Source: Photobacterium toruni
Lineage (GTDB): Bacteria; Pseudomonadota; Gammaproteobacteria; Enterobacterales; Vibrionaceae
Reading direction: 5' to 3'
DNA: 64,000 bases
Assembly: GCF_024529955.1 (NCBI RefSeq)
Contig: NZ_AP024854.1
Span: 186,001 to 250,000 of the forward strand
Under the pieces are notes generated by a model. That model was not told the origin of the DNA and made no database searches. It saw nothing but the letters and a program-made list of their open reading frames with translations. Of this stretch, positions 19,259 to 29,889 are shown one piece after another. Position numbers and translations under genes: made by a program. The stretch's first letter is position 1. The number at the start of each line of letters is the position of its first letter.

Positions 19259-20464
19259 ATGAGCAAGATTAATAAAGTGGTATTGGCCTATTCCGGTGGT
19301 TTAGATACTTCAGCCATTATTCCATGGTTAAAAGAAAACTATGACTGCGAAGTGATCGCGTTTGTGGCAGATGTTGGTCAGGGTGAAGAAGAGTTGGTGG
19401 GCATTGAAGCTAAAGCACTCGCCTCTGGTGCATCGGCGTGTTACATCGCAGATTTAAAAGAAGAGATGGTTAAAGATTATATTTATCCATCGCTTAAAAC
19501 AGGTGCTATTTACGAAGGTAAATATTTATTGGGAACCTCAATGGCGCGTCCAATTATTGCCAAAGCACAAGTTGAATGTGCATTAGAGGTTGGCGCCGAT
19601 GCGTTATGTCATGGGTGTACGGGTAAAGGTAATGATCAGGTGCGTTTTGAAGGGGCTTTTGCTGCACTTGCGCCACAACTGACAGTCATTGCACCATGGC
19701 GTGAATGGAATTTACGTAGCCGTGAAGCTCTACTTGATTATTTGGCTGAGCGTGACATTCCTTGTACTGCATCGCTAGAGAAAATTTACTCGCGTGATGC
19801 TAATGCATGGCATGTGTCAACTGAAGGTGGTGTGCTTGAAAATACCTGGAATGCACCTAATGACTTGTGCTGGGTATGGACTAAAGATCCACAACAAGCA
19901 CCTGATGTCGCGGAAAAAGTATCGATTTTAGTTGAAAATGGTGAAGTGGTTGCGGTTGATGGTGAACCAATGACGCCTTATAACGCATTAAATTACCTCA
20001 ATGAAAAAGGGGCAGAGCATGGTATTGGACGGATTGATATTGTTGAGAACCGCCTCGTAGGAATTAAATCACGTGGTTGCTATGAAACCCCTGGTGGCAC
20101 CATCATGATGGAAGCATTACGTGCGGTTGAGCAATTGGTGCTAGATAAAGAATCATTTGAATTTCGTCAAACATTGGGACTTAAAGCATCACACCTTATT
20201 TATGATGGCCGCTGGTTTACACCATTATGCCAATCGTTATTAGCTGCTGCAGACACACTCGCACAAGATGTAACTGGTGAAGTGGTGATTCAATTGTATA
20301 AGGGCCAAGCTACCGTTATTCAAAAGCGTTCACTTAATAGTTTGTACTCGGAAGAGTTTGCGACGTTTGGTGAAGATGATGTTTATGATCATAGCCATGC
20401 TGGTGGTTTTATTCGTTTGTATTCTTTGGCGAGCCGTATTCGTGCGCTTAATAGTCAAAAATAA
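19259..20464 (+). CDS. argG: Argininosuccinate synthase
   Basis: ArgG joins citrulline and aspartate using ATP to form argininosuccinate. The 401-residue product has the N-type pyrophosphatase loop AYSGGLDTS near residues 9-17, [14 protein letters not shown] for citrulline and aspartate binding, and [15 protein letters not shown]. It belongs to the short type 1 class rather than the longer E. coli enzyme. AAGGAGAG precedes the ATG. The 104-base gap after argB contains no gene. argF, found here in some relatives, is absent. Confidence 0.97.
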   Translation: MSKINKVVLAYSGGLDTSAIIPWLKENYDCEVIAFVADVGQGEEELVGIEAKALASGASACYIADLKEEMVKDYIYPSLKTGAIYEGKYLLGTSMARPIIAKAQVECALEVGADALCHGCTGKGNDQVRFEGAFAALAPQLTVIAPWREWNLRSREALLDYLAERDIPCTASLEKIYSRDANAWHVSTEGGVLENTWNAPNDLCWVWTKDPQQAPDVAEKVSILVENGEVVAVDGEPMTPYNALNYLNEKGAEHGIGRIDIVENRLVGIKSRGCYETPGGTIMMEALRAVEQLVLDKESFEFRQTLGLKASHLIYDGRWFTPLCQSLLAAADTLAQDVTGEVVIQLYKGQATVIQKRSLNSLYSEEFATFGEDDVYDHSHAGGFIRLYSLASRIRALNSQK

Positions 20465-20567
20465 ATAACTCAATCAATATTGTTACTTACGCTGTAATGA
20501 TTGCGCTATTCATTGCAACGTAAGCCTCTCAATATGACTTCGTTTAGACAGTAACAGGAGATTCAGC

Positions 20568-22445
20568 ATGGCATTATGGGGTGGGCGGTTTAGTCAGGCA
20601 GCTGACATCAGATTTAAACAATTTAATGATTCGTTGCGTTTTGACTATCGACTCGCAGAGCAAGATATTGTCGGTTCAATAGCTTGGTCAAAAGCCCTGC
20701 GCCAAGTGAATGTGCTTACTGAAACAGAGCAACAGCAGCTTGAATTGGCATTAAATGAGCTCAAATTAGCAGTAATGGAAGATCCTGAGCAAATTCTGGC
20801 TTCTGATGCTGAAGATATTCATAGTTGGGTTGAACAACAGTTGATTGCCAAAGTGGGTGATCTGGGTAAAAAACTTCATACTGGTCGTTCACGTAATGAT
20901 CAGGTGGCTACTGATTTAAAGCTCTGGTGTCGTCAGCAAGGGCAGCAACTCTTATTAATGCTCGATAAATTACAACAGCAATTAGTTTGTGTTGCTCGCC
21001 AGCATCAAGCGACGGTATTACCTGGCTATACCCATTTGCAACGGGCACAACCAGTTACTTTTGCCCATTGGTGTTTAGCGTATGTTGAAATGCTAGAGCG
21101 TGATCATTCACGTTTAAATGATGCCATGACGCGGTTAGATACCTGTCCATTAGGCTCTGGTGCTCTTGCTGGAACGGCTTATCCAATAGATCGTGAAGTG
21201 TTAGCTCATAGTCTTGGTTTTCAGCGCGCAACCCGTAATAGTCTTGATTCAGTGTCTGATCGTGATCATGTGATGGAGCTATTATCCACAGCCTCGATTT
21301 CAATGTTGCACCTATCGCGAATGGCGGAAGATCTAATTTTCTATAATTCTGGTGAATCTAATTTCATTGAACTTGATGATGCGGTGACTTCGGGCTCGTC
21401 ATTGATGCCGCAGAAGAAAAATCCGGATGCCCTTGAGCTTATTCGTGGTAAGTGTGGCCGAGTGTATGGTGCGATGACGGCGATGATGATGACGGTTAAA
21501 GCATTACCGCTGGCTTACAATAAAGATATGCAAGAAGATAAAGAAGGCTTATTTGATGCGTTAGATAGTTGGCATGATTGCATGGAAATGGCGGCGCTTT
21601 GTTTTGACGGTATTCAGGTTAATAAAGACCGTACTTTAGAAGCTGCAATGCAAGGCTATTCTAACGCTACAGAGCTTGCTGATTATTTAGTAGCGAAAGG
21701 CATTCCATTCCGTGAAGCGCACCATATTGTTGGTGTTGCGGTGGTGGCGGCAATTGCTAAAGGCTGTGCATTGGAACAATTGTCGCTGGATGAAATGAAA
21801 CAATTCTCAGCGGTTATTGAAGCTGATGTGTATCCAATCCTCACTATTGAGTCATGTTTAGATAAACGTTGCGCCCTAGGTGGTGTTGCGCCAAACCAAG
21901 TTGATTACGCGATTGGACAGGCTGAAAAGCGGCTTGATAAGCGTTATTCACCAAATGTGAAGGTACGTGGTGCGCGGCTAACGGATCTCGATGCGATAGA
22001 GGGGATGGTGGTCTATTGGGCTGGATTAGGTGAGAATTTACCGCGCAACCGTAATGAGTTAGTGCGTGATATTGGCTCATTTGCAGTAGCAGAAAATCAC
22101 GGTGTGGTTACAGGGTGTGCGTCACTGTATGTTTATGACTCTGGGCTCGCTGAAATTCGATCTTTAGGCGTCGAAGCCGGATGGCAACAGCAAGGTCAAG
22201 GAAAAGCGATTGTTGAACACTTGCTAGAAAAAGCGACTCAAATGGCGATTAAAAAAGTGTTTGTGTTAACGCGAGTACCTGAATTCTTTATGAAGCACAG
22301 TTTTACGCCAACCTCAAAAGCATTGTTGCCAGAAAAAGTGATGAAAGATTGTGAGCGCTGCCCTCGACAGCATGCCTGTGATGAAGTGGCATTAGAGGTA
22401 TGGCTTGATCAAGCGCAGCGAATAGAGGCGATTAATGTCGCTTAA
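20568..22445 (+). CDS. argH: Argininosuccinate lyase fused to N-acetyltransferase (ArgH(A))
   Basis: The first ~455 residues are argininosuccinate lyase, which releases arginine and fumarate: [13 protein letters not shown] near 104-116 and the fumarase-superfamily signature [12 protein letters not shown] at 276-287. From about 460 on there is a GNAT acetyltransferase ([36 protein letters not shown] acetyl-CoA loop), like the ArgA C-terminal domain. Such argH(A) fusions are known in Vibrionaceae and Moritella, where the acetyltransferase part can make N-acetylglutamate. At 625 residues, the length fits. One polypeptide therefore supplies the first and last steps of the pathway. Confidence 0.95.
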   Translation: MALWGGRFSQAADIRFKQFNDSLRFDYRLAEQDIVGSIAWSKALRQVNVLTETEQQQLELALNELKLAVMEDPEQILASDAEDIHSWVEQQLIAKVGDLGKKLHTGRSRNDQVATDLKLWCRQQGQQLLLMLDKLQQQLVCVARQHQATVLPGYTHLQRAQPVTFAHWCLAYVEMLERDHSRLNDAMTRLDTCPLGSGALAGTAYPIDREVLAHSLGFQRATRNSLDSVSDRDHVMELLSTASISMLHLSRMAEDLIFYNSGESNFIELDDAVTSGSSLMPQKKNPDALELIRGKCGRVYGAMTAMMMTVKALPLAYNKDMQEDKEGLFDALDSWHDCMEMAALCFDGIQVNKDRTLEAAMQGYSNATELADYLVAKGIPFREAHHIVGVAVVAAIAKGCALEQLSLDEMKQFSAVIEADVYPILTIESCLDKRCALGGVAPNQVDYAIGQAEKRLDKRYSPNVKVRGARLTDLDAIEGMVVYWAGLGENLPRNRNELVRDIGSFAVAENHGVVTGCASLYVYDSGLAEIRSLGVEAGWQQQGQGKAIVEHLLEKATQMAIKKVFVLTRVPEFFMKHSFTPTSKALLPEKVMKDCERCPRQHACDEVALEVWLDQAQRIEAINVA

Positions 22446-22485
22446 TTGAGTGTTACTGCTGATTTGTATCATCTATAAGAAAACT

Positions 22486-22520
22486 AAAAGCCCTCACTTC
22501 ATCTAAAGTGAGGGCTTTTT
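22486..22520. terminator. Bidirectional terminator after argH(A)
   Basis: 11-bp perfect stem AGCCCTCACTT / AAGTGAGGGCT (22489-22499 with 22506-22516), flanked by A-run and T-run; it serves argH(A) and the convergent peroxiredoxin gene. Confidence 0.93.
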
Positions 22521-22544
22521 ATTGGCAATTTTTGTGGTGACAAA

Positions 22545-23273
22545 TTAGCCTAAGAAAATTTCTAATTCTTCGCTACCACCAATGTGTTTACCGCCAATGA
22601 ATACTTGAGGAACCGTACTACGGCCTGTAATTGCACGTAGAGAAACCGTGGTTGCATCTTTGCCTAATACGATTTCTTCATATTGTAGACCTTTGTCGAT
22701 TAAATTCTGTTTTGCTTTCACACAGAAAGGACAACCTGGCTTAGAGAATACAGTGATTGATTCTTGTAGCTTTTGGTCAGGTGCAATGTAGTTCAACATT
22801 GTATCAGCATCAGATACTTTGAACGGGTCGCCTGGTTCTTCGTTTTCAACAAACATTTTCTCAACGATGCCGTTTTTCACTAGCATGCTGTAACGCCATG
22901 AACGTGCGCCAAAACCTAGGTCATCTTTTTCAACTAACATGCCCATGCCGTTAGTGAACTCACCATTACCATCAGGAATGAAAGTAATATTTTCTGCTTC
23001 TTGATCTGCTTTCCATGCATTCATTACGAACGTATCGTTAACCGATACACATAGAATGTCGTCAACGCCATTTTCAGCAAATACTGGTGCTAACTCGTTG
23101 TAACGAGGTAGGTGGCTAGAAGAACATGTTGGTGTAAATGCGCCAGGAAGGCTAAATACAACCACAGTTTTATTAGCAAATAACTCATCAGTTGTTACAT
23201 CTACCCACTGATCACCTTGACGAGTGTGGAAAGTAACTTGAGGAACTGGCTGACCTTCTTTAGATGCGAACAT
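22545..23273 (-). CDS. Peroxiredoxin-5/glutaredoxin fusion protein
   Basis: A hybrid peroxidase that reduces hydrogen peroxide and alkyl peroxides using glutathione directly, because reductant and peroxidase are in one chain. The 242-residue product has a Prx5 domain (about 1-160) with peroxidatic C50 in PGAFTPTC, and a C-terminal glutaredoxin (about 170-242) with CPFC at 181-184 and the GSH-binding [15 protein letters not shown]. The architecture matches Haemophilus hybrid Prx5 (PGdx). It is divergent from oxyR with an OxyR operator between them, so peroxide induction is expected. Confidence 0.96.
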   Translation of the reverse strand: MFASKEGQPVPQVTFHTRQGDQWVDVTTDELFANKTVVVFSLPGAFTPTCSSSHLPRYNELAPVFAENGVDDILCVSVNDTFVMNAWKADQEAENITFIPDGNGEFTNGMGMLVEKDDLGFGARSWRYSMLVKNGIVEKMFVENEEPGDPFKVSDADTMLNYIAPDQKLQESITVFSKPGCPFCVKAKQNLIDKGLQYEEIVLGKDATTVSLRAITGRSTVPQVFIGGKHIGGSEELEIFLG

Positions 23274-23380
23274 AATGTGATTCCTTAAAAAATATAAATT
23301 AATTTAATGCAATCGGAGCTTCGTAAATATGTTCTCCATATTGATGAAGTAATTATGTAACTTTACGCTTGATAGTTCTA

Positions 23381-23417
23381 ATCGTTTACTGCTATGGTTT
23401 TAATAGTTAATTCCTAT
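23381..23417. promoter_or_regulatory. OxyR operator between prx-grx and oxyR
   Basis: Four tetranucleotides at exact 7-base spacing: ATCG (23381-23384), CTAT (23392-23395), ATAG (23403-23406) and CTAT (23414-23417). The OxyR consensus is ATAG-N7-CTAT-N7-ATAG-N7-CTAT, so 15 of 16 positions match. It ends 16 bases before the oxyR start, fitting autorepression of oxyR and activation of the divergent peroxidase gene. Confidence 0.88.
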
Positions 23418-23433
23418 CGGTAACCCATAGCTA

Positions 23434-24345
23434 ATGAATATTCGAGATCTTGAGTACCTTGTCGCCCTATCTGAACATAAGCATTTTCGTAAAGCAGCTG
23501 AAGCATGTTACGTCAGCCAGCCAACCCTAAGTGGTCAAATTCGTAAATTAGAAGATGAATTAGGCGTATCACTATTAGAACGAACCAGTCGTCGCGTACT
23601 TTTTACCGATGCGGGATTGAGTTTAGTCGCCCAAGCGCAAAAAGTGTTGCTTGAGGTCAAAATACTGACCGAACTTGCTAGTTTACAAGGAGAAAGCATG
23701 GCCGGTCCGTTACATATTGGCTTTATTCCAACAGTAGGTCCATATTTATTACCGCAAATTATTCCTACCTTAAAAGAAGCGTTTCCTGATCTAGAACTGT
23801 TTTTACATGAAGCACAAACTCATCAATTGGTGCAGCAGTTAGAAGAAGGTAAGCTAGATTGTATGATTTTAGCGGCGGTAAAAGAAAGTGAACCGTTTAT
23901 TGAACTGCCATTATATGATGAACCGATGATGCTTGCCGTACCTGAAACTCATTTATGGGCACAAGAGAAAGAAATAGATATGTCACGCTTGCATGGTGAA
24001 ACATTGCTGATGTTAGAAGATGGTCACTGTTTACGTAACCAAGCATTAGGATTTTGTTTTGCTGCGGGAGCGCGTGATGATGGGCGTTTTAAAGCGACCA
24101 GTCTTGAAACTTTACGTAATATGGTTGCTGCAGGCAGTGGCATCACGTTATTACCTCAGTTGGCAACCCCGAAAGAGCATTGTCGTGATGGTGTTTGTTA
24201 TATTGCGGCAGAACATCCGCAACCAACACGGCTAATTACGTTAGCTTATCGCCCTGGTTCACCGCTGAAATCTCGTTATGAGAAATTAGCCGCAGTGATA
24301 AAATCTAAGATGCCTGATATTTTTGAGAAGCATGTACAACAATAA
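23434..24345 (+). CDS. oxyR: Hydrogen peroxide-sensing regulator OxyR
   Basis: OxyR is a LysR-type activator of peroxide defence genes; peroxide forms a disulfide between two cysteines and switches DNA binding. The 303-residue product begins with the LysR helix-turn-helix (MNIRDLEYLVALSEHKHFRK) and has both redox cysteines at the E. coli positions, C199 (LEDGHC) and C208 (LGFC). The ribosome site is weak, and the operator overlaps the upstream region, as expected for self-repression. Confidence 0.97.
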   Translation: MNIRDLEYLVALSEHKHFRKAAEACYVSQPTLSGQIRKLEDELGVSLLERTSRRVLFTDAGLSLVAQAQKVLLEVKILTELASLQGESMAGPLHIGFIPTVGPYLLPQIIPTLKEAFPDLELFLHEAQTHQLVQQLEEGKLDCMILAAVKESEPFIELPLYDEPMMLAVPETHLWAQEKEIDMSRLHGETLLMLEDGHCLRNQALGFCFAAGARDDGRFKATSLETLRNMVAAGSGITLLPQLATPKEHCRDGVCYIAAEHPQPTRLITLAYRPGSPLKSRYEKLAAVIKSKMPDIFEKHVQQ

Positions 24346-24380
24346 TATTAAATAGTGACGATTAATCATAATAGTTACAT

Positions 24381-24411
24381 AAAAAAAGAGCGCCGATTTG
24401 GCGCTCTTTTT
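24381..24411. terminator. Bidirectional terminator between oxyR and mrcA
   Basis: 7-bp perfect stem GAGCGCC / GGCGCTC (24388-24394 with 24400-24406), flanked by A-run and T-run; oxyR and mrcA converge here. Confidence 0.92.
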
Positions 24412-24432
24412 GATTGTGATTAGCAACCGTAA

Positions 24433-27036
24433 TTAGAATAGCTCTTCTGCTGTTTCCGTATCAAATTTCTGTTCAGAATTGATTTGGCTTGCTGATTGCG
24501 TAGGCTCTGTGCCTTTGATGAAGTATTCATACATTGAGTTTGAGCCATCACTATCAGACAATTTACCTGTCGCACGATCAATTCGTACTTTAACGATATC
24601 AGCTGGAATTTGCGGAGGCTGCTCTGGTGTATTTTTCAGTGCAGTATGCATAAAGCTGATCCATGCTGGTTGGGCTGCATTACCGCCGTATTCACCGCCC
24701 GTCACTTGGTTTTTACCGAGGTTTTTATTAAAGCTCGTGCGTCCAAGTGTGTGGCGGTGATCATCAAAACCCACCCACGTTGTAGCGACAATATTAGGAC
24801 CAAAGCCGGTATACCAAGCATCTTTTGAGTCGTTAGTGGTACCTGTTTTACCACCAATATCATGTCGATCTAATACGCGAGCTCTAAAGCCTGTACCGTA
24901 AAGATGACCAGGTTCACCCCAAATATTACTGTTTAACATTTGACGGACAAGGAACGCATTTTGCTCGCTGATCACTTCCGGCGCATAACGTACTGCTGGT
25001 GGTGTGATCACTTGCTCAAGTTCTGCTAAGGTCGGTTTTGCTGTTACAGGTGCTACTGGTTTTTGATCTGCAGGTGTATTTTCAGCCGCAGTGGCTGCTG
25101 CTGTTGCTAATGCCACTTGCATTTTTGCTTGTGGATTTTGGCTTTGACAAACATCATTACAGGCAATTTTAGGGTTAGCACTGTAAATTAATTCACCATC
25201 ACTATTATCAACTTTATTGATTAAGAATGGTTTAACAGCATAACCACCATTAGCAAATACAGAATAACCTTGTGCCAACTCTAGTGGTGTTAAACTACCT
25301 GCACCTAATGCTAATGGTTCTGCGTGAGGAAGATCAGCACGTTTAAAGCCAAAACGGGTTAGATAATTAATGGTGTAATCTAAACCAGCGAGTCGTAATA
25401 CTCGAATTGCCATTACGTTGATAGAACGAGCCAGACCAATACGCGCACGGGTAGGGCCACCATAACGACCATCGGCATTCTTTGGTCGCCATGCGGTGCC
25501 TTGCCATTTATCCCATTTAGTGATTGGCGCATCATTAATAAGGGTTGCTAACGTCATTCCTTTTTGAATGGCTGCCGAGTAAATAAACGGCTTAATCCCC
25601 GAACCTACTTGACGAATAGATTGAGTCGCACGGTTAAATTTACTTTGGGTGTAGTTAAAACCACCGACCATCGCCAATATTGCACCGTTGTTTGGTGACA
25701 TCGCAACAAACGAGGTATTGGCACCTGGTACTTGACTCAATACCCAGTGGTCAGTGGTTACTGCGGCAGTATCTGCTGTTGCTGCCACTGTTGTTGCTTT
25801 GTTTTGAACCCAGATCTGTTGACCGGCTGTTAATATTTGAGCCGCTGTTGTTGGTGCTGGTCCTTGAGAACTATTGGTCTGGAACTTACGCGCCCATTTC
25901 ATACCATTCCAATTTAAGGTGACCGTTTGACCTTGCTTAGTAACGACTGTTGCCGTTTGTTGGCTAACGTTAGTAACGACCGCTGGAATCAATTCACCAT
26001 AGGTTGGCTGACTACTTAGTTTCTCAACGATTTGATTTGCATTAAGTGGTGTTTGACCCGGCTTCCAAATCACTGCCGCTGCTCCACGATAACCATGACG
26101 TTCATCGTAATTTAGTAAATTATCAACGGCAGCTTGCTGAGCAGCATGCTGTAGTTTCGCATTGATGGTGGTGTAGACGTCCATACCTTTGGTGTACGCA
26201 TCGTCACCGTAACGGTTAACCATCCATGCACGAGCACGTTCTGCAACATAAGGTGCATAAAGTTGAATTTCGGCACTATGGTAATGGGAAACAATTGGCT
26301 CTGAACGTGCCTGATCCATTTGTGCTTTAGTGATATATCCTTCTTTAAGCATACGATCAAGAACCACATTACGACGAGTTGTCGCGCGATCGATGGAATA
26401 AATTGGGTTCATAGTTGATGGCGCTTTAGGTAACCCCGCAATCACAGCCATCTCACTTAATGTTAGCTGATCAACACTTTTACCGAAGTAAACCTGCGCC
26501 GCGGCACCAACACCATAAGCACGGTAACCGAGATAAATTTTATTTAGATAAAGATCAAGAATTTGATCTTTTGTTAAAATTTGCTCGATATGAATCGCAA
26601 TAAAAGCTTCTCGAATTTTACGAGAAAATGTCTTTTTATTGGATAAGAAAAAGTTACGTGCAAGTTGCTGTGTGATTGTACTGGCACCTTGACGAGCATG
26701 ACCAGAGGTTAGCATCACAAAAGCGGCGCGAGCGATACCAATGGGATCAACACCGTGGTGCTCATAAAAACGACTGTCTTCGGTCGCAATAAAACCATCG
26801 ACTAGCAGTGGTGGTATTTGTTCTAGTGTTAATGGTATACGACGTTTCTCACCAAATTGTGAGATCAATTCACCATCAGCACTATATACCCTTAATGGTG
26901 TTTGCAGTTCTACATCTTTTAATTTAGCAACATCTGGTAGGTCTGGTTTTAGGTATAAATAAAAACCAAAAATTGTACCCACTCCAAGAGTGATGCAAAT
27001 TATTGCAAGTATTAGTAATCGCTTTATGAACTTCAC
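24433..27036 (-). CDS. mrcA: Penicillin-binding protein 1A
   Basis: PBP1a is a bifunctional class A enzyme of the inner membrane that polymerises and cross-links peptidoglycan. The 867-residue product has an N-terminal membrane anchor (about 5-27), a glycosyltransferase domain (EDSRFYEHHGVDPIGIARA; GASTITQQLARNFFL), an OB/linker insert, and a transpeptidase with SGIK (within RQVGSGIKPF) as SxxK, SIN (ARSINVM) as SxN, and KTG in GGKTGTTND. It is divergent from pilM, the common order in gammaproteobacteria (mrcA-pilMNOPQ). Confidence 0.96.
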   Translation of the reverse strand: MKFIKRLLILAIICITLGVGTIFGFYLYLKPDLPDVAKLKDVELQTPLRVYSADGELISQFGEKRRIPLTLEQIPPLLVDGFIATEDSRFYEHHGVDPIGIARAAFVMLTSGHARQGASTITQQLARNFFLSNKKTFSRKIREAFIAIHIEQILTKDQILDLYLNKIYLGYRAYGVGAAAQVYFGKSVDQLTLSEMAVIAGLPKAPSTMNPIYSIDRATTRRNVVLDRMLKEGYITKAQMDQARSEPIVSHYHSAEIQLYAPYVAERARAWMVNRYGDDAYTKGMDVYTTINAKLQHAAQQAAVDNLLNYDERHGYRGAAAVIWKPGQTPLNANQIVEKLSSQPTYGELIPAVVTNVSQQTATVVTKQGQTVTLNWNGMKWARKFQTNSSQGPAPTTAAQILTAGQQIWVQNKATTVAATADTAAVTTDHWVLSQVPGANTSFVAMSPNNGAILAMVGGFNYTQSKFNRATQSIRQVGSGIKPFIYSAAIQKGMTLATLINDAPITKWDKWQGTAWRPKNADGRYGGPTRARIGLARSINVMAIRVLRLAGLDYTINYLTRFGFKRADLPHAEPLALGAGSLTPLELAQGYSVFANGGYAVKPFLINKVDNSDGELIYSANPKIACNDVCQSQNPQAKMQVALATAAATAAENTPADQKPVAPVTAKPTLAELEQVITPPAVRYAPEVISEQNAFLVRQMLNSNIWGEPGHLYGTGFRARVLDRHDIGGKTGTTNDSKDAWYTGFGPNIVATTWVGFDDHRHTLGRTSFNKNLGKNQVTGGEYGGNAAQPAWISFMHTALKNTPEQPPQIPADIVKVRIDRATGKLSDSDGSNSMYEYFIKGTEPTQSASQINSEQKFDTETAEELF

Positions 27037-27183
27037 TTGAGATTTCCCGTTACGCCATCGTTCTGACGGTCATTATCTATTATCTTTTACCTTTAGGTAT
27101 AAAGATAACAAAAATTTAATAATGCCGTTGATGATGTTTATTCGAAATAGTTTGTTTTTTCGCCACATGGGAGCATAACACGG

Positions 27184-28164
27184 ATGTTTCGGAACCCATT
27201 AAGTGTTGGGATAGATATTGGTAATCACAGTATAAAAGCTGTGGTGCTGCAACAAAAAAAAGAGCAGTTTGAGTTAACTGCCTTTGTTGAAGTTGAATTG
27301 ACTAAAACAGTCATAAATGATCAGCATAGTGTGAATAATGCTGAGCTGTTGTCAGCAATGCGTCAAATTAAAAAGCAATTACCATGGCAAGCCAAAGCCG
27401 TCACTTTGGCCTTACCTGATAGCGCAGTGATCAGCAAGGTTGTTCAATTAGGTACCAGTCTCAGTGAAGAGGAGGCTGAGTTTGCCATTGTGCAAGCATT
27501 GGGTGCGGCGTCGCCATTTCCGGTTGAAGAGTTATGGTTTGATTACTTTCCTTTGATCAGTGATCGTTTTAGTGATTCAGCGTCAACGACACCATTCCAA
27601 GTATTTGCTTCACGCCGAGAAACAATAGATAACCGTATTAATACGTTACTGAAACTGGGATTTAAAACTAAAATCATGGAGTTACAAACCCATGCATTAT
27701 TATGGTTGGCAGAATATTTGGCTGAGATGGGCAGCCATTATAACCAATGGGGTGTTGTCGATATTGGAAAACGGCATACTGAGTTTTGCATGAAACCACA
27801 AGGTAGTGCGGCTTATCATCGTGAGATTCGATTTGGTACGGTTATGTTTGACCATCAAGATGGAGCTGTTGATTTTGGTTGTAATCATGCCGAACAATTT
27901 ACTAAACAATTAGCAGAACAGTTGAAGCGCCAAATTCAACTATATAACTCAACCCATCCTCGTAGTGGTATCAAAGGGTTATGGTTATGTGGTGGTAGCC
28001 AACATTTAGTGTCTGAATCATTATTACAACGTTTGATTGGTCTGGATGTGGTGTGGGTGAGCCCATTTCAGCACTTTAGTTGTGCTAAGAAGGTTGAATT
28101 ACCCCACTTAATGTCAAGTCAATATGCCGTTGCTACCGGATTAGCATTACGAGGGCTAGCATGA
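27184..28164 (+). CDS. pilM: Type IV pilus assembly protein PilM
   Basis: PilM is a cytoplasmic actin-like (FtsA fold) ATP-binding protein that recruits the N-terminal tail of PilN and so links the pilus motor to the inner-membrane platform. The 326-residue product begins MFRNPLSVGIDIGNHSIKAVVL, with the phosphate-1 loop, and later has GVVDIGKRHTEF (phosphate-2) and GLWLCGGSQHL (adenosine). GGGAG lies upstream. It starts the pilMNOPQ operon, whose genes overlap or nearly touch. Confidence 0.94.
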   Translation: MFRNPLSVGIDIGNHSIKAVVLQQKKEQFELTAFVEVELTKTVINDQHSVNNAELLSAMRQIKKQLPWQAKAVTLALPDSAVISKVVQLGTSLSEEEAEFAIVQALGAASPFPVEELWFDYFPLISDRFSDSASTTPFQVFASRRETIDNRINTLLKLGFKTKIMELQTHALLWLAEYLAEMGSHYNQWGVVDIGKRHTEFCMKPQGSAAYHREIRFGTVMFDHQDGAVDFGCNHAEQFTKQLAEQLKRQIQLYNSTHPRSGIKGLWLCGGSQHLVSESLLQRLIGLDVVWVSPFQHFSCAKKVELPHLMSSQYAVATGLALRGLA

Positions 28165-28772
28165 TCGATAAACTCAATCTATTGCCATGGCGAGAGCTAC
28201 GACGGAAACAACATAAACAGCGTTTTGTTGGTTTGTTGATGGCGAGTGTTGCTGTGGCTGTTGTCGGAAATGCTGCAATTGGTGAATATATTGAAAATCA
28301 GCAATGGCAGCAACAAAGCCGCAATAATCAACTTCAACAAGAACTAACCAGTTTAGAGCAGCGGTTGGCCTTTTTGCCTGAATTAGATAAGCAGCGACAT
28401 GCTATTGAACTGCGATTAAAAGTGATTGCTGATATTCAATTATCGCGCAATCGAGTTACACAACTGCTTAATCAATTACCTGAAGTGGTACCTGCGGGGG
28501 TATATCTTGATGAGGTTAATCTTGCCATTCAACGAGTGAGAGTAAATGGTTTTGGTGATACCAATGGCCACTTAGCCGCCTTGCTTGGAAAAGCAGAGCA
28601 ATCACCATGGTTCAATAATATTGAAATGCACTCTTTAGTCACGACCAAAAGCGCAGATAAACAACCAAAATCACAATTTAATGCTTCTTTTGATTTAACC
28701 GCGCCAGCTATTAATAAGCAGCCAACAAAGCCAACCTTTACTACTGCAATAGTGGAGAAAACCCATGATTGA
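28161..28772 (+). CDS. pilN: Type IV pilus inner-membrane protein PilN
   Basis: PilN is a bitopic inner-membrane protein that pairs with PilO; its short cytoplasmic tail binds PilM. The 203-residue product has the conserved tail MIDKLNLLPWRELRR (the INLLPWR motif), a membrane segment at about 24-43, a coiled coil (about 50-95), and a ferredoxin-like periplasmic domain. It overlaps pilM by 4 bases and pilO by 8. Confidence 0.93.
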   Translation: MIDKLNLLPWRELRRKQHKQRFVGLLMASVAVAVVGNAAIGEYIENQQWQQQSRNNQLQQELTSLEQRLAFLPELDKQRHAIELRLKVIADIQLSRNRVTQLLNQLPEVVPAGVYLDEVNLAIQRVRVNGFGDTNGHLAALLGKAEQSPWFNNIEMHSLVTTKSADKQPKSQFNASFDLTAPAINKQPTKPTFTTAIVEKTHD

Positions 28773-29349
28773 TTGGCGTGAGTTAGAACTGGATGAAGTC
28801 ACTGAATGGCCACTGTTACCACAGTGTTTGATTGCTTTAGTGTTGTCATTATTGTTATCAGCATTTGGTTATTGGTATTGGTTAACACCATTAACCGAGA
28901 CCCTAGAACAGCAAAAACAACAGGAAATGACCCTTCGAAGTCAGTTAGTTAGCCGTGCCGCTCAGGTGGCAGCCTTACCACGAGTTAAAGAACAAGTTGC
29001 AGAGCTTAATCGTCGTTATCAAGAGGTGATAGAACAGTTACCGGAAGAACAAGAATTAGCCAGTTTACTCGCGAGCATTAATGATATTGGTGTCAAAAAT
29101 GGGTTGATTTTTCAGTCTATTAAGTGGGCTTCACGGATAGAGCATGATTTGTATTATGAGTTGCCGCTTAATATGCAGATTACCGGATCTTACCAGCAAG
29201 TTGGTCAGTTTGCCGAAGCGATAGCACAACTGCCACGGATTGTTAATTTACGTAATGTAGAGTTAGCTCGAGCAGATAATCAAGGTTTTGATGAGTTGTT
29301 GTCTCTGACTGTATCTGCAACCACTTATCGTTTTAAAACACCGCAGTAA
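28765..29349 (+). CDS. pilO: Type IV pilus inner-membrane protein PilO
   Basis: PilO partners with PilN in the alignment complex between the motor and the secretin. The 194-residue product has a short N-terminus, one membrane segment (about 19-42, CLIALVLSLLLSAFGYWYW), a coiled coil rich in Gln and Glu, and a ferredoxin-like fold with the SYQQVGQFAEAIAQLPRIV segment typical of the family. It overlaps the end of pilN. Confidence 0.93.
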   Translation: MIDWRELELDEVTEWPLLPQCLIALVLSLLLSAFGYWYWLTPLTETLEQQKQQEMTLRSQLVSRAAQVAALPRVKEQVAELNRRYQEVIEQLPEEQELASLLASINDIGVKNGLIFQSIKWASRIEHDLYYELPLNMQITGSYQQVGQFAEAIAQLPRIVNLRNVELARADNQGFDELLSLTVSATTYRFKTPQ

Positions 29350-29360
29350 ATGAGGATTCT

Positions 29361-29876
29361 ATGAGAGCACTATTATGGCTGTTACCGTTAGGGTTCGGTT
29401 TAATGGGGTGTCAGGCTAATACTGATTCAGTTGAGCAGTTTATTGCTCAAACACACACTCACGCTAAAGCAAAAGTAAAACCATTAGCAGAGCCTTATAT
29501 TTTTGTTGCTGAGTCGTTTGTGATGACCAGTAAACGAGTGCCATTTTTACGACCGAGGCCAGAGTTATTATTAACGAAGCAAGCGAATAGTAGCTGTTGG
29601 CAACCATTATTTGATCATAAACCGACTCAGTTAGAAACGTTTCCATTAGAACAATTGTCAATGAAAGGGGTGATTGGACATCAGCGTCAATTATGGGGTT
29701 TGGTTTACACTCCAAAAGGTGAATTAGTGAAAATTAAGCCAGGACAATTTGTCGGGCTTAATCGCGGCAAGGTGATAAAGGTGAGTGATAAGCTCATTGA
29801 AATAGAAGAAACATTACCCGATGGCAAAGGTTGTTGGCTAACACGGCCTGCAAAGCTGGCTTTAGTTCAGCATTAA
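29361..29876 (+). CDS. pilP: Type IV pilus lipoprotein PilP
   Basis: PilP is an inner-membrane lipoprotein that contacts PilNO and the PilQ secretin. The 171-residue product has a lipoprotein signal peptide ending in LMGC (Cys at 17), a flexible stretch, and a C-terminal beta-sandwich domain with KGVIGHQRQLWGLVYTPKGE and a KPGQFVGLNRGKVIKV core. It lies between pilO and pilQ in the conserved order. Confidence 0.93.
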   Translation: MRALLWLLPLGFGLMGCQANTDSVEQFIAQTHTHAKAKVKPLAEPYIFVAESFVMTSKRVPFLRPRPELLLTKQANSSCWQPLFDHKPTQLETFPLEQLSMKGVIGHQRQLWGLVYTPKGELVKIKPGQFVGLNRGKVIKVSDKLIEIEETLPDGKGCWLTRPAKLALVQH

Positions 29877-29889
29877 TCAAGGATGAGTT

